Shown here: positions 16,585-24,956 of the stretch, one piece after another
How positions within the stretch are numbered: the first letter of the stretch is position 1
Layout of the letters: each line of letters begins with the position of its first letter
From: JBBQFI01 sp038237805
Lineage (GTDB): Bacteria > Verrucomicrobiota > Verrucomicrobiia > Chthoniobacterales > UBA10450
NCBI GenBank assembly: GCA_038237805.1
Contig: JBBRYI010000009.1
Location: 1 to 64,000, forward strand
Reading direction: 5' to 3'
DNA: 64,000 bases
Notes under the pieces: generated by a model
The model's input: the letters and a program-made list of their open reading frames with translations, nothing else
The model's database searches: none
Told to the model about the DNA's origin: nothing
Program-made: the position numbers and the translations under genes

Positions 16585-18860
16585 ACCGACGCCGGATGAA
16601 TCCACGTCTGCGTATTCAGGCACTCGCGTTGCTGATGTTGCTCGGCCTCGGCGCCCTGGTCTTCAAACTTTGGCTGGTGCAAGTGGCGCACGGGCCGGAG
16701 TGGACAGCGAAAATTCGCGGCAGTTCTGAAGCGAGTGTTCGCATCCCTTCGATTCGTGGCGAAATTCGCGACCGCAACGGGATCGCGCTCGTGCAAAATC
16801 GAGCGAGTTACGAAGTCGATTTTTATCTCCCGGAAATGGTGAAGGGATATCGGCAGCGTGTGGGGACGCCGCCGATCACTGAATATCGCGGCACGATTAA
16901 CGGCATGCCGAAAGATCTGCGGGAGCCCGATATCGTGAAGATTGTGAACGACGGGATTGTTCCGCGCCTGGACGATTTGCATTTGGCGCGTGACTACAAC
17001 GCGAGTCAACTACAACGGCATTATCGCACGAACACGGAAGTCCCGTACTCCTACATCAAGGACATTGATTTTCAGACGATGGCTCGTTTCTCCGAACACG
17101 ATGTCGGCCTCCCCGGCGTGGATATCGCGATCAAACCGGTGCGTTCCTACGTTTACGGTGCGCTCGGCGCGCATCTGCTTGGCTATGTCGGCGCTCCGGA
17201 TGAAACAAACAAGGAGGAAGCGAGGCAGTTCACTTTTTATCAAGGTGATGTCGAAGGAAAATCCAACGTCGAGAAAACGATGGATGAATTTCTTCGCGGC
17301 ACGCCCGGCAAACGCGTTTTGCGGCGTAATGCGAAAGGTGTGATCGATGGCGTCGTTCGCGAAGAACCGCCCCAGCAGGGCGCGAACGTTTATCTCACGC
17401 TCGACGCGCGCATTCAATCGATCGCGGAGGAAGCGATCCGCGCGGTCGGTCGCGCCGCCGCGGTCGTCGTCGATCCGAACAACGGCAACATTCTCGCGAT
17501 GGTTTCCGTGCCGTCGTTCGATCCAAACACTTTTGTGCCCAGCATCAAAGCGAAGGACTGGGAAGTGTTGCGCAAAGACGAAGCCAACCCGCTCATCAAT
17601 CGCGCCGTCAGTGCGTTTCCGCCCGGATCGACATTTAAGATCGTCACTTCGCTGGCCGGTTTACGAAAGCAACTGGCGAACGCCCGCTACAATTGCAGCG
17701 GCGGTGTTACCTACGGCGATCATTATTTCCATTGCTGGATCGCGGAGAAGGGCAGCGGCCACGGAACGCTCGGACTTTCCGATGCCATCAAAGTTTCGTG
17801 CGATTCCTTTTTCTATCAATATGGCAACGCGGCCGGCATCGATTCCATCGACGCGACCGGCGACATGTTGGGATTGGGAAAAGAATCGGGCATCCATTTA
17901 ACGGGTGAACAAGCCGGCGTCATGCCCGGTCCGGAGTGGATGTCGATCCACAGCCCACGCGAAAAATGGTCGCAGGCGTACACGGCGAATGTTTCCATCG
18001 GCCAGGGCTACGATCTCTGCTCGCCGCTGCAAATGGCGATGGCTTACGCAACGGTTGCGAATGGCGGCATTTCTTACTATCCACGGTTGGTCGATCGAGT
18101 TTTAAACCAAGACGGCAGCCCAACACTGAATCGCGAAGGCAAGATCGCCGTCCCCAAAAACCCGAAAGTGCACGCGGATCTGCGCAACGATTTTTCGGCT
18201 GATCAAATTGAACTCGTTAGGCGTGGATTGTGGAAGGTTGTAAATGAAGATGGCGGGACGGGCGGGCGCGCGCGATTGAAGAACGTGATTGTGGCCGGGA
18301 AAACCGGAACCGCCCAGGCGGCGCTGAATGGAAAGAAAGACACGATCGCGTGGTTTTGTTGTTTCGCTCCCTATGACAATCCGAGATACGTCGTGGCCGT
18401 AATGGTGCAGGGCGGCGAACACGGTGGCTCAGTCGCCGGACCAATCGCGACGCGAATTCTCGAGCGAACGCTCGCCATGGACGAAGGAAAATTCGAACCA
18501 CAACTGGCCTGGCTCGCTCCGGCGCACAAGCAGAATCCATTTCAAATGGTCGCGGCCGTCGACTACAAAGACGCGGGTCCAAATATCGGCAGCGAAGATG
18601 AAGAGAACGCCGATCCGTCGCAGAACGCAGATGCGCAAATGGCGCCGGCCGGAGCCGACCCCGATGTCGAGCCGGAAGCGGATGCACAAGGTAAAGTTCC
18701 CCAACGTCGCGCGCCACGCGTGGCGCGCGCTCAAGCGGTTGCGCCACAGGCGACGCCGCCACGCAATTTTTTCCAAAGGCTTTTTGGAATCAAACGGCCG
18801 CCGCAGCCCCCGCCGCAACAACAACCGCCGGCAAATCGGCGGCCACACAGATCATTTTAA
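16581..18860 (+). CDS. mrdA: Penicillin-binding protein 2 (elongation transpeptidase)
   Basis: Class B PBP that crosslinks peptidoglycan during cell elongation, together with RodA and MreBCD. It starts at the ATG overlapping the mreD stop, preceded by GGAGG. In order: a transmembrane anchor (LALLMLLGLGALVFKLWLV), a PBP dimerisation domain (about 55-270), and a transpeptidase domain with the active-site SxxK as STFK, SCD for the second motif and KTGTAQ for the third. At 759 residues it is longer than usual. The extra C-terminal tail (about 670-759) is rich in Glu/Asp, then Pro/Arg/Gln (PPQPPPQQQPPANRRP), and has no recognisable fold. No rodA follows; rng comes next. Confidence 0.94.
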   Translation: MNRRRMNPRLRIQALALLMLLGLGALVFKLWLVQVAHGPEWTAKIRGSSEASVRIPSIRGEIRDRNGIALVQNRASYEVDFYLPEMVKGYRQRVGTPPITEYRGTINGMPKDLREPDIVKIVNDGIVPRLDDLHLARDYNASQLQRHYRTNTEVPYSYIKDIDFQTMARFSEHDVGLPGVDIAIKPVRSYVYGALGAHLLGYVGAPDETNKEEARQFTFYQGDVEGKSNVEKTMDEFLRGTPGKRVLRRNAKGVIDGVVREEPPQQGANVYLTLDARIQSIAEEAIRAVGRAAAVVVDPNNGNILAMVSVPSFDPNTFVPSIKAKDWEVLRKDEANPLINRAVSAFPPGSTFKIVTSLAGLRKQLANARYNCSGGVTYGDHYFHCWIAEKGSGHGTLGLSDAIKVSCDSFFYQYGNAAGIDSIDATGDMLGLGKESGIHLTGEQAGVMPGPEWMSIHSPREKWSQAYTANVSIGQGYDLCSPLQMAMAYATVANGGISYYPRLVDRVLNQDGSPTLNREGKIAVPKNPKVHADLRNDFSADQIELVRRGLWKVVNEDGGTGGRARLKNVIVAGKTGTAQAALNGKKDTIAWFCCFAPYDNPRYVVAVMVQGGEHGGSVAGPIATRILERTLAMDEGKFEPQLAWLAPAHKQNPFQMVAAVDYKDAGPNIGSEDEENADPSQNADAQMAPAGADPDVEPEADAQGKVPQRRAPRVARAQAVAPQATPPRNFFQRLFGIKRPPQPPPQQQPPANRRPHRSF

Positions 18861-18925
18861 ACCGCGCTTCGAAATGAAATTAGACACATCAATTTCAAAT
18901 CTGAGCGCTACCCCCTTGCAAATTT

Positions 18926-20500
18926 ATGATGGACAAAGTGAAAAAAATTCTAGGACTTTCATCGCGCAAAACCGGCAACAAGCTTGTCGTGAGCGTGGAA
19001 AAACTCGAGCGCCGAGTGGCGTTGCTCGAAGGCGGCCGATTGGAAGAATACAACGTCGAGCGCAACAGCTCGCGCAACATCGTCGGCAGCGTTTACAAAG
19101 GGAAAGTTAAAAACATCGAGATGGGTTTGAAGGCGATGTTCGTCGACATCGGCTTCGAAAAAAATGCGTTCCTGCATTTCTGGGACGCAATTCCGGCAGC
19201 GCTCGACAGTGGAATCGAAGAGATCGACCGGCCGGAAAAGCGTCGGCCGAAAAAACGAATAACGCCCAAAGACATTCCGAATATTTATCCGGTTGGTTCC
19301 GATGTGATCGTGCAAGTAACAAAGGGACCCATCGGCACAAAAGGCCCGCGCGTCACGACGAACTTGAGCTTTGCCGGCCGCTATTTGGTCTTGATGCCAT
19401 ACAGCGATCGAAGCGGTATTTCACGCAAGATCGAAGATCCAAAGGAACGGACGCGTCTCCGCAAAATTCTGCGGCAACTCGATATTCCCGAAGGTGTCGG
19501 CGTGATCATTCGCACAGTCGGTGAAGGGCAACGGGCGCGCTATTTCGTACGCGATCTCGGTTTTCTTCTCGAGCAGTGGGGACGCATCGAGCGAAAAATC
19601 CAGGAGGATCCGGCGCCAGTGCGGCTATTTGAAGAACCGGATCTGGTCGAGCGCACCGTGCGCGATTTTTTGACTGAGGAAATCGACGAAGTGTTGGTTG
19701 ACGATCGAGCCGCGTCGGAGCGCATGGGCGAAATGGTTGGGCAAATCTCACGACGCGCACGCAACCGCATTCATTTTTACGACGGCGCCACGCCGATCTT
19801 CGAAACTTTCGGCGTGCAGAAACAAATCGACGACGCATTTCATCGCCAGGTCTGGCTCAAGTGCGGCGGCTACATTGTCATCGATGAAACGGAGGCGCTC
19901 GTGGCGGTCGATGTCAATACGGGCCGCAACAAAGGCGGACGCGATGTCGAGAAAACGATTCTGCAAACAAACCTGGAGGCGGCGGATGAAATCGCGCGTC
20001 AGCTCCGGCTCCGCAACATCGGGGGTTTGATCATTGGCGACTTCATCGACATGAAGAGCCGCCGGGATCAGCAGATGGTTTACAATTTAATGAGAGAGCG
20101 ATTGAAACGCGATAAGGCCCGGACCCATGTGCTTCCGCTCTCGGCGCTTGGTTTGATGGAGATGACTCGGCAGCGCGCACAGGAAAGTCTGAGCGATTCC
20201 ATTTATGAAAATTGTCCCTACTGTACGGGCCGCGGTCTGGTCAAAACGCCGATGACGACGAGCGTGGAATTGCACCGAACGTTGAATGCGATCATGCGCA
20301 AATATCAGGACAGCGTGCACGAGATTCGCGTGATCGTGAATCCGGAGGTTTTAAAGCGGCTGAAACAGGAAGATGAGGAATTATTGATCGAAATGGAGCG
20401 GCGCTACGCCGGGCGACTCTTGTTTCGCGGCGATCCTGCTTATCATCAGGAAAAATTCACCATTACCGATGCCAATTCCGGTGCGGAATTGAAAGCATGA
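18926..20500 (+). CDS. rng: Ribonuclease G/E family endoribonuclease
   Basis: Single-strand-specific endoribonuclease involved in rRNA maturation and mRNA decay. The 524-residue size matches RNase G or a short RNase E without a long degradosome scaffold. It has an S1-like region (FVDIGFEKNAFLHFW) with a charged insert, a 5' sensor/RNase H-like region, and a DNase I-like catalytic part with the metal-binding aspartates in VAVDVNTGRNKGG and IIGDFIDM. The zinc link CPYC follows. Placement directly after mreBCD-mrdA echoes the common mre-rng linkage in Gram-negatives. Confidence 0.94.
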   Translation: MMDKVKKILGLSSRKTGNKLVVSVEKLERRVALLEGGRLEEYNVERNSSRNIVGSVYKGKVKNIEMGLKAMFVDIGFEKNAFLHFWDAIPAALDSGIEEIDRPEKRRPKKRITPKDIPNIYPVGSDVIVQVTKGPIGTKGPRVTTNLSFAGRYLVLMPYSDRSGISRKIEDPKERTRLRKILRQLDIPEGVGVIIRTVGEGQRARYFVRDLGFLLEQWGRIERKIQEDPAPVRLFEEPDLVERTVRDFLTEEIDEVLVDDRAASERMGEMVGQISRRARNRIHFYDGATPIFETFGVQKQIDDAFHRQVWLKCGGYIVIDETEALVAVDVNTGRNKGGRDVEKTILQTNLEAADEIARQLRLRNIGGLIIGDFIDMKSRRDQQMVYNLMRERLKRDKARTHVLPLSALGLMEMTRQRAQESLSDSIYENCPYCTGRGLVKTPMTTSVELHRTLNAIMRKYQDSVHEIRVIVNPEVLKRLKQEDEELLIEMERRYAGRLLFRGDPAYHQEKFTITDANSGAELKA

Positions 20501-20616
20501 AGCTTTGCGAAGTTTGCTAAATTGCAAGGTTATGCAAGAGTCGCCGACATCCGGGAATTCAGTCAGAAACGACATTTGAGTTCCGGGAGAACGTACTTAA
20601 CCCCGTTAGAAACATC

Positions 20617-21237
20617 GTGAAAAAACTGGTTCTGTTACTTGTGGCCGCTACGATTGCGGCTTCGGCGGCCTTCGCCGGCAGCGAATCCTATTCCAGCAAG
20701 GATACTAAACAGAGCGCCACGCCGCAGCCGTTCTGTGATTGGTATGCAAACCAGGAATGGAACGCTTCCTTGTGGGGTAGCTACGCTTTTACCGGAACCG
20801 ATTGGCCGGACGATCGTTATCTCGCGGTCGATCATATGTGGGGCGGAGGCGCAGATATCAAATATTTCTTTGCCCGCTATTTCGGCATCGGCGTGGAAGG
20901 CTACGGCCTCAACGCGCGTGACACGGTAGGCTCGGCCCTCGGAACCTTAACGCTGCGTTATCCGATCCCGTCTTCGCGTTTTGCACCCTATGTCTATGCG
21001 GGCGGCGGAGTCATTTTCAACGGAAGCGAGATTGAGTTGCACGGAGAAGAGGATCAACCCGATTTCTTTCGAACCTTTCACGAGGCCGATTCGAAAGCGG
21101 TCGGTCAATTCGGCGGCGGCCTCGAGATTCGGATAACTCCTCACATCGGAATCATTCACGACTTCAATTGGAACGTTATCGACGGACACAACAATAATTT
21201 TGGGATGGTTCGAACGGGAATAAACTTCGCGTTTTAA
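20617..21237 (+). CDS. Probable outer-membrane beta-barrel protein
   Basis: A 206-residue protein from a GTG start (MKKLVLLLVAATIAASAAFAG signal peptide). Alternating hydrophobic strands ending with aromatic residues fit a small 8-stranded barrel (GSYAFTGTDW, GIGVEGYGLN, APYVYAGGGVIF, GGGLEIRITPHIGI). The last residue is Phe (GINFAF), the usual outer-membrane insertion signal. No ligand or function can be assigned. It stands alone and is closed by an intrinsic terminator 22 bases downstream. Confidence 0.75.
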   Translation: MKKLVLLLVAATIAASAAFAGSESYSSKDTKQSATPQPFCDWYANQEWNASLWGSYAFTGTDWPDDRYLAVDHMWGGGADIKYFFARYFGIGVEGYGLNARDTVGSALGTLTLRYPIPSSRFAPYVYAGGGVIFNGSEIELHGEEDQPDFFRTFHEADSKAVGQFGGGLEIRITPHIGIIHDFNWNVIDGHNNNFGMVRTGINFAF

Positions 21238-21258
21238 TTTTACACATCTGTTGTTTGT

Positions 21259-21294
21259 AACGCCGGGAGCGCAATTGTGTTCCCGGCGTTTTTT
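21259..21294 (+). terminator. Rho-independent terminator
   Basis: A perfect 10-base stem (AACGCCGGGA at 21259-21268 with TCCCGGCGTT at 21281-21290) is followed by six T residues (21289-21294). It lies 22 bases after the stop of the barrel gene and before thiH. Confidence 0.9.
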
Positions 21295-21359
21295 ATTCGA
21301 GGAATGAAGCGGGGCGGCGACAGTTGCATGTGGCTTCGCGCGCGCGAAATTAATGCGTC

Positions 21360-22484
21360 ATGTCGTTTGCCGAAATACTTGACGGTCTGTCGCTGAAGAA
21401 GTCACCGCTCTTGCAGCGCTTCGAGGGCTTGCTAGCGCCGAAGTCAGACGCCGCCCTGGAAGAGATGGCGCAGCGCGCACACGCTCTCACTTTGCAAAAT
21501 TTCGGACGCACGATGCGACTGTTCGCGCCGCTTTATCTTTCCAACGAGTGCGTCAACAATTGCCGTTATTGCGGCTTCTCCCGCGATAATCCGATTCTGC
21601 GCGTGACGCTCGATCTCAAACAGGTGCGGGCCGAAGCACGTCATCTCGCGCGGGAAGGGTTTCGCCAAATCCTGCTCGTCGCCGGAGAGCATCCGAAATT
21701 CGTTAGCCAAAATTATCTCGCTGATTGCGTGCGTGCGCTGGCGCCGGAGTTTTCTTCCATCTCGATTGAAGTCGGGCCGATGGAAACGGCGGATTATGTT
21801 CCGATCGTTCAAGCCGGCGCCGAAGGACTCGTCGTTTATCAGGAAACGTACAATCGCGAGATTTATGCGGAGATGCATACCTCCGGGCCAAAACGTGACT
21901 TCAACTGGCGACTCGATTGTGCGGAGCGCGGTTATGCGGCGGGATTTCGGCGTTTGGGTATCGGGGCTTTGATCGGTCTCTCCCCCTGGCAGGAAGAGGC
22001 CATAGCGCTCGCAGCGCATGTCGATTATTTGCTGAAGCGTTGCTGGCAGGCACAAATCAGTGTGAGCCTGCCGCGTCTTCGTCCCGCCGCCGGCGAATTC
22101 CAGGCGCGCTATAAGATGAGCGATCGCGAACTTGCTCAGCTCATTTGCGCGTTGCGCATTACTTTTCCGCAGGTCGGCATCGTCTTGAGCACGCGAGAAA
22201 CGGAATCGCTCCGCGACACTCTTGTCTCGTTAGGCGTGACCTTGATGAGCGCTGGCAGCCACACCGAACCTGGCGGCTACACAAATCAGGGTAGAGACGA
22301 TCTTCATCTCACCGTCCGCGGTCGGATCGTGGCGCCGGAATTTCATAACGGCGCGGATAAAATTGCGACCGGTCAGTTTGAGATTAGCGACGATCGTTCG
22401 GCGGGTGAGATTGCGAACCTCTTGCGCAAGCGGGGATATGAACCGGTCTGGAAGGATTGGGACCAGGTTTTGTCGAGCGTATGA
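21360..22484 (+). CDS. thiH: 2-iminoacetate synthase ThiH
   Basis: Radical SAM tyrosine lyase that makes dehydroglycine for the thiazole ring of thiamine. The 374-residue protein has the cluster motif CVNNCRYC (CxxxCxxC, near residue 64) on a radical-SAM TIM barrel. The C-terminal BATS-type region includes SAGSHTEPGGY and GQFEISDDRSAGEI. Presence of thiH rather than thiO suggests an oxygen-independent route to the thiazole. It overlaps thiS by ATGA. No TPP riboswitch was seen upstream, and thiG is not in the window. Confidence 0.92.
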   Translation: MSFAEILDGLSLKKSPLLQRFEGLLAPKSDAALEEMAQRAHALTLQNFGRTMRLFAPLYLSNECVNNCRYCGFSRDNPILRVTLDLKQVRAEARHLAREGFRQILLVAGEHPKFVSQNYLADCVRALAPEFSSISIEVGPMETADYVPIVQAGAEGLVVYQETYNREIYAEMHTSGPKRDFNWRLDCAERGYAAGFRRLGIGALIGLSPWQEEAIALAAHVDYLLKRCWQAQISVSLPRLRPAAGEFQARYKMSDRELAQLICALRITFPQVGIVLSTRETESLRDTLVSLGVTLMSAGSHTEPGGYTNQGRDDLHLTVRGRIVAPEFHNGADKIATGQFEISDDRSAGEIANLLRKRGYEPVWKDWDQVLSSV

Positions 22485-22681
22485 CGATTTCATTGAATGG
22501 CGAACACACCGAGACGCGTGGAGCGAGCACGATCGAGGAACTGGTTTCCCGTTTCGATTTGCCGCCGCAGGCAGTGCTGATCGAGCACAACGGGCTCGCG
22601 CTTCATCGGCACGAATGGCCTAACAAGTCGCTTGCCGCCGGAGACCGCGTTGAATTTATTCGCGTCGTTGCCGGCGGATAG
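22481..22681 (+). CDS. thiS: Sulfur carrier protein ThiS
   Basis: Ubiquitin-like sulfur carrier for thiazole synthesis: 66 residues ending in the required Gly-Gly, which is adenylated and thiocarboxylated. The beta-grasp pattern is clear (MTISLNGEHTE, IEHNGLALHRHEW, LAAGDRVEFIRVVAGG). The start is the ATG overlapping the thiH stop, so the two are translationally coupled. The usual partner thiG does not follow. Downstream lies a palindromic repeat and the convergent LysE gene, whose frameshifted reading frame runs antisense through thiS. Confidence 0.93.
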   Translation: MTISLNGEHTETRGASTIEELVSRFDLPPQAVLIEHNGLALHRHEWPNKSLAAGDRVEFIRVVAGG

Positions 22682-23488
22682 CGAAGGATTCCCAAAAAAT
22701 CCGGGGACCGCACGCGCCTCGCGGGCTGGTGATGGCGCCCTCGCCATCGCGAGCTTTTGTACATCCTTGATTTTCCAAGCGGTTGATTCTGAACTAAGTT
22801 CGTTTCGGCGGGGCGCCGAAACCAGCACGCAAGGCGCGTGCGCCCCCAATCCAAGAGTCAGCGCGACGAGGTCGCCAGGCGCAGTCCGAGAAAAACGAAG
22901 GAGCGAACCGACGGTGCGATTCAAAACGTTTGCGACTGTCGTGCTGCCGCGCAATCGCTCACTGAATGCCGAGGCGAACCAGGCAAGGATCAAACACCAA
23001 ATCGTTCCTGTCGTGACGAAGGTTAAACCGAGCGCGATGAAAGCGGGAATCTTCATCGGGGACGCCGGATCGATGAATTGCGGCAGGAACGCGAGGAAGA
23101 AAAGTGCGACCTTCGGATTCAGTAAATTGGTGATGATGCCCTGACGAAAAGCTGCCGTGGTTTCGCCGCTGCGAAAATGCGATGGGACATGTAGCTCGCC
23201 TGCGCGGCTCAGAATCATCCGCACACCGAGATAAATCAGGTAGGCGCCGCCAACAAATTTTACGATTGTAAAAGCCAGGGCCGAAGCAGCTAGAAACGCG
23301 GAAAGTCCGAGCGCCGCAGCAACAGTGTGGCCGATGCTGCCGATGCTGATACCAAGCGCGGATGCAATCCCCGCGCGGCGGCCTTGCACGATGCTGCGTC
23401 CTAAAATGTAAGCGGTGTCCGGCCCCGGGGTCAGATTCAGAAGTATTCCGGTGGTGAGAAATAACGTGAAATGATGTATCGCGCTCAT
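22490..23488 (-). pseudogene. LysE-family exporter with a C-terminal frameshift
   Basis: A six-helix LysE/RhtB amino-acid exporter: residues 1-195 match the family well (GILLNLTPGPDTAYILGRS, NPKVALFFLAFLPQFIDP). The open frame runs to 332 residues, but after VGSLLRF the sequence is junk that reads through a palindromic repeat and antisense to thiS. Removing one base near the A5 tract at 22891-22895 restores a normal family ending (FLGLRLATSSR) and a TGA at 22858-22860, about 210 residues, the usual family length. This is either a real recent frameshift or a sequence error. Transport may survive since only the last helix is affected. Confidence 0.75.
22709..22845. repeat. Long palindromic repeat, family E (thiS-lysE gap)
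   Basis: The left arm GCACGCGCCTCGCGGGCTGG and right arm CCAGCACGCAAGGCGCGTGC form a roughly 137-base imperfect inverted repeat with a secondary inner pair (GGTGATGGCG, CGCCATCGC). It lies 27 bases after the thiS stop and 13 bases beyond the ancestral LysE stop. Other copies are at 38325, 53063 and 57542. Confidence 0.8.
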
Positions 23489-23502
23489 TTCCGGATTACT
23501 CG

Positions 23503-24900
23503 TTAGGCGACGGCTTTCACCACCACGCGCATGCCGTCGGCTTGCACGACGCTGATCGGAGTTTCCGGCGCGATGAAGTCGCCCTCTGTCACGACATCGA
23601 CGACATGATTTTCAAAACGCGCCTTGCCGCTTGGACGCAAGGTCGTGACGGCAATGCCGCGCATTCCCGGAGAAACTGCCAGCGGCGTGACAAATTCGCG
23701 GGGTGCACCGGAGAGAGAAGGTCCAGGTGGGTTCGCACTCATGAGCGCGAAGCGGCGATACACACTTGTCTTCGGTAGAAAACGGGCGAGGGCCGCGATC
23801 ACAATCCAGGCCGCCACGATCGCGAGCGAAAGATTGAGCAGCGGCATCGCGAGCATGCGGCCAGTTGGAAAAAACGTTTGTCCCGGATAGCGATCCGTCA
23901 TCGCCCAGAGCAAGGAACCGAGCATCAGAAAAACGCCGACTACGCCGAAGACGATCGTGGAGTGCGCGAAGAAAAGAATTTCGATCATGAGCAAAACCAG
24001 ACCGAGGACAAAAAGCGCAACGACCTCCCAGCCGGCGAGGCCAGCCAGATAATGCCCGAGGAAAAAGAGGGTGAAGCAGACCGCGGCAAAAATTCCAGGC
24101 AGACTTGCCCCCGGAATTTTGAATTCGAGATATGCGCCGATGATACCGCCGAGCAACAATAATGGCGCGAGCGCCGTTATCCAAAATGCCAGTTGCTCAA
24201 ATCCGCTCGGGTCGAGCGCGACCTGTTGACCTTTGAGACCGGCTTTGCGCATCAGATCTTGAATAGAATCGGCAACGCCGTCGGCCAGCACGGGCTTGCC
24301 GTTGATTTGTTCGGTTGCATCCTGCGCGTTGAGAGTAAGCAGCGAACCTTTCGGGTGAATGACGCGATCGCCGATTTTTACTTCCTTATCTTTATTGATA
24401 AACGCTTCGGCAATATCCGGATTGTGGCCGTTGCGCGTGGCGGAACCGCGCATGAGCGCCGACCAATAGGAAATCGTTTTGTCGCGCGCAGTCGGTGGAA
24501 GGTCTTCACCTGTGGAAAGCACGGGAGCGGCAGCGCCAATCGCGCTTACTGGCGACATGTAAATATGTTTGGTTGCGAGCGCGATCAACGCACCTGCGGA
24601 CCCAGCATTTGTATTGATGAAAGTGTAAGTGGGAATCGTGGCGTGATTAAGTATCCCGGTGATTTCCTCTGCACTATCGAGCCGGCCGCCATACGTGTTC
24701 ATCTCGAAAATAATCGCGCTGGCACCGGCAGTTTCTGCGGCCTTGGTCGCGCGCCGGATGAAAAGAACGAGCGAGGGCGAAACTTCCCCGCGCATGGGAA
24801 CGATCACCGTTTCCCCCTGACGAATGATATCTCGCGCGGCGCTTGCGTTTGCCGCCGCGGCGCAAATGAGCAGAAATAAAGCGAAACGAATAATTTTCAT
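23503..24900 (-). CDS. NfeD/ClpP-class membrane serine protease
   Basis: A membrane-bound NfeD-type (long form, STOPP-related) protein of 465 residues. Signal sequence IIRFALFLLICAAAANASA is followed by a ClpP/crotonase-fold protease domain (about 25-225) with the nucleophile region NTNAGSAGALIAL. Four or so transmembrane helices follow (about 240-390), then a C-terminal OB-fold NfeD domain (GMRGIAVTTLRPSGKARF). Such proteins usually work with stomatin/flotillin partners in membrane quality control; no partner is adjacent here. The start at 24900 has a good upstream GGAGA; the frame is open 25 codons further. The TAA stop lies inside a 9-mer copy (23500-23508). It is divergent from dnaG. Confidence 0.88.
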   Translation of the reverse strand: MKIIRFALFLLICAAAANASAARDIIRQGETVIVPMRGEVSPSLVLFIRRATKAAETAGASAIIFEMNTYGGRLDSAEEITGILNHATIPTYTFINTNAGSAGALIALATKHIYMSPVSAIGAAAPVLSTGEDLPPTARDKTISYWSALMRGSATRNGHNPDIAEAFINKDKEVKIGDRVIHPKGSLLTLNAQDATEQINGKPVLADGVADSIQDLMRKAGLKGQQVALDPSGFEQLAFWITALAPLLLLGGIIGAYLEFKIPGASLPGIFAAVCFTLFFLGHYLAGLAGWEVVALFVLGLVLLMIEILFFAHSTIVFGVVGVFLMLGSLLWAMTDRYPGQTFFPTGRMLAMPLLNLSLAIVAAWIVIAALARFLPKTSVYRRFALMSANPPGPSLSGAPREFVTPLAVSPGMRGIAVTTLRPSGKARFENHVVDVVTEGDFIAPETPISVVQADGMRVVVKAVA

Positions 24901-24956
24901 TTCTCCGGTAGTTTTGCATCGCGCTCGGCTGCAAACGAGCGAAAAGTGAAACGTCC

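Noticed and set aside
21295..21359. A TPP riboswitch before thiH
   Set aside because: The conserved THI-box elements (CTGAGA, ACCTGA) are not present in this short leader.
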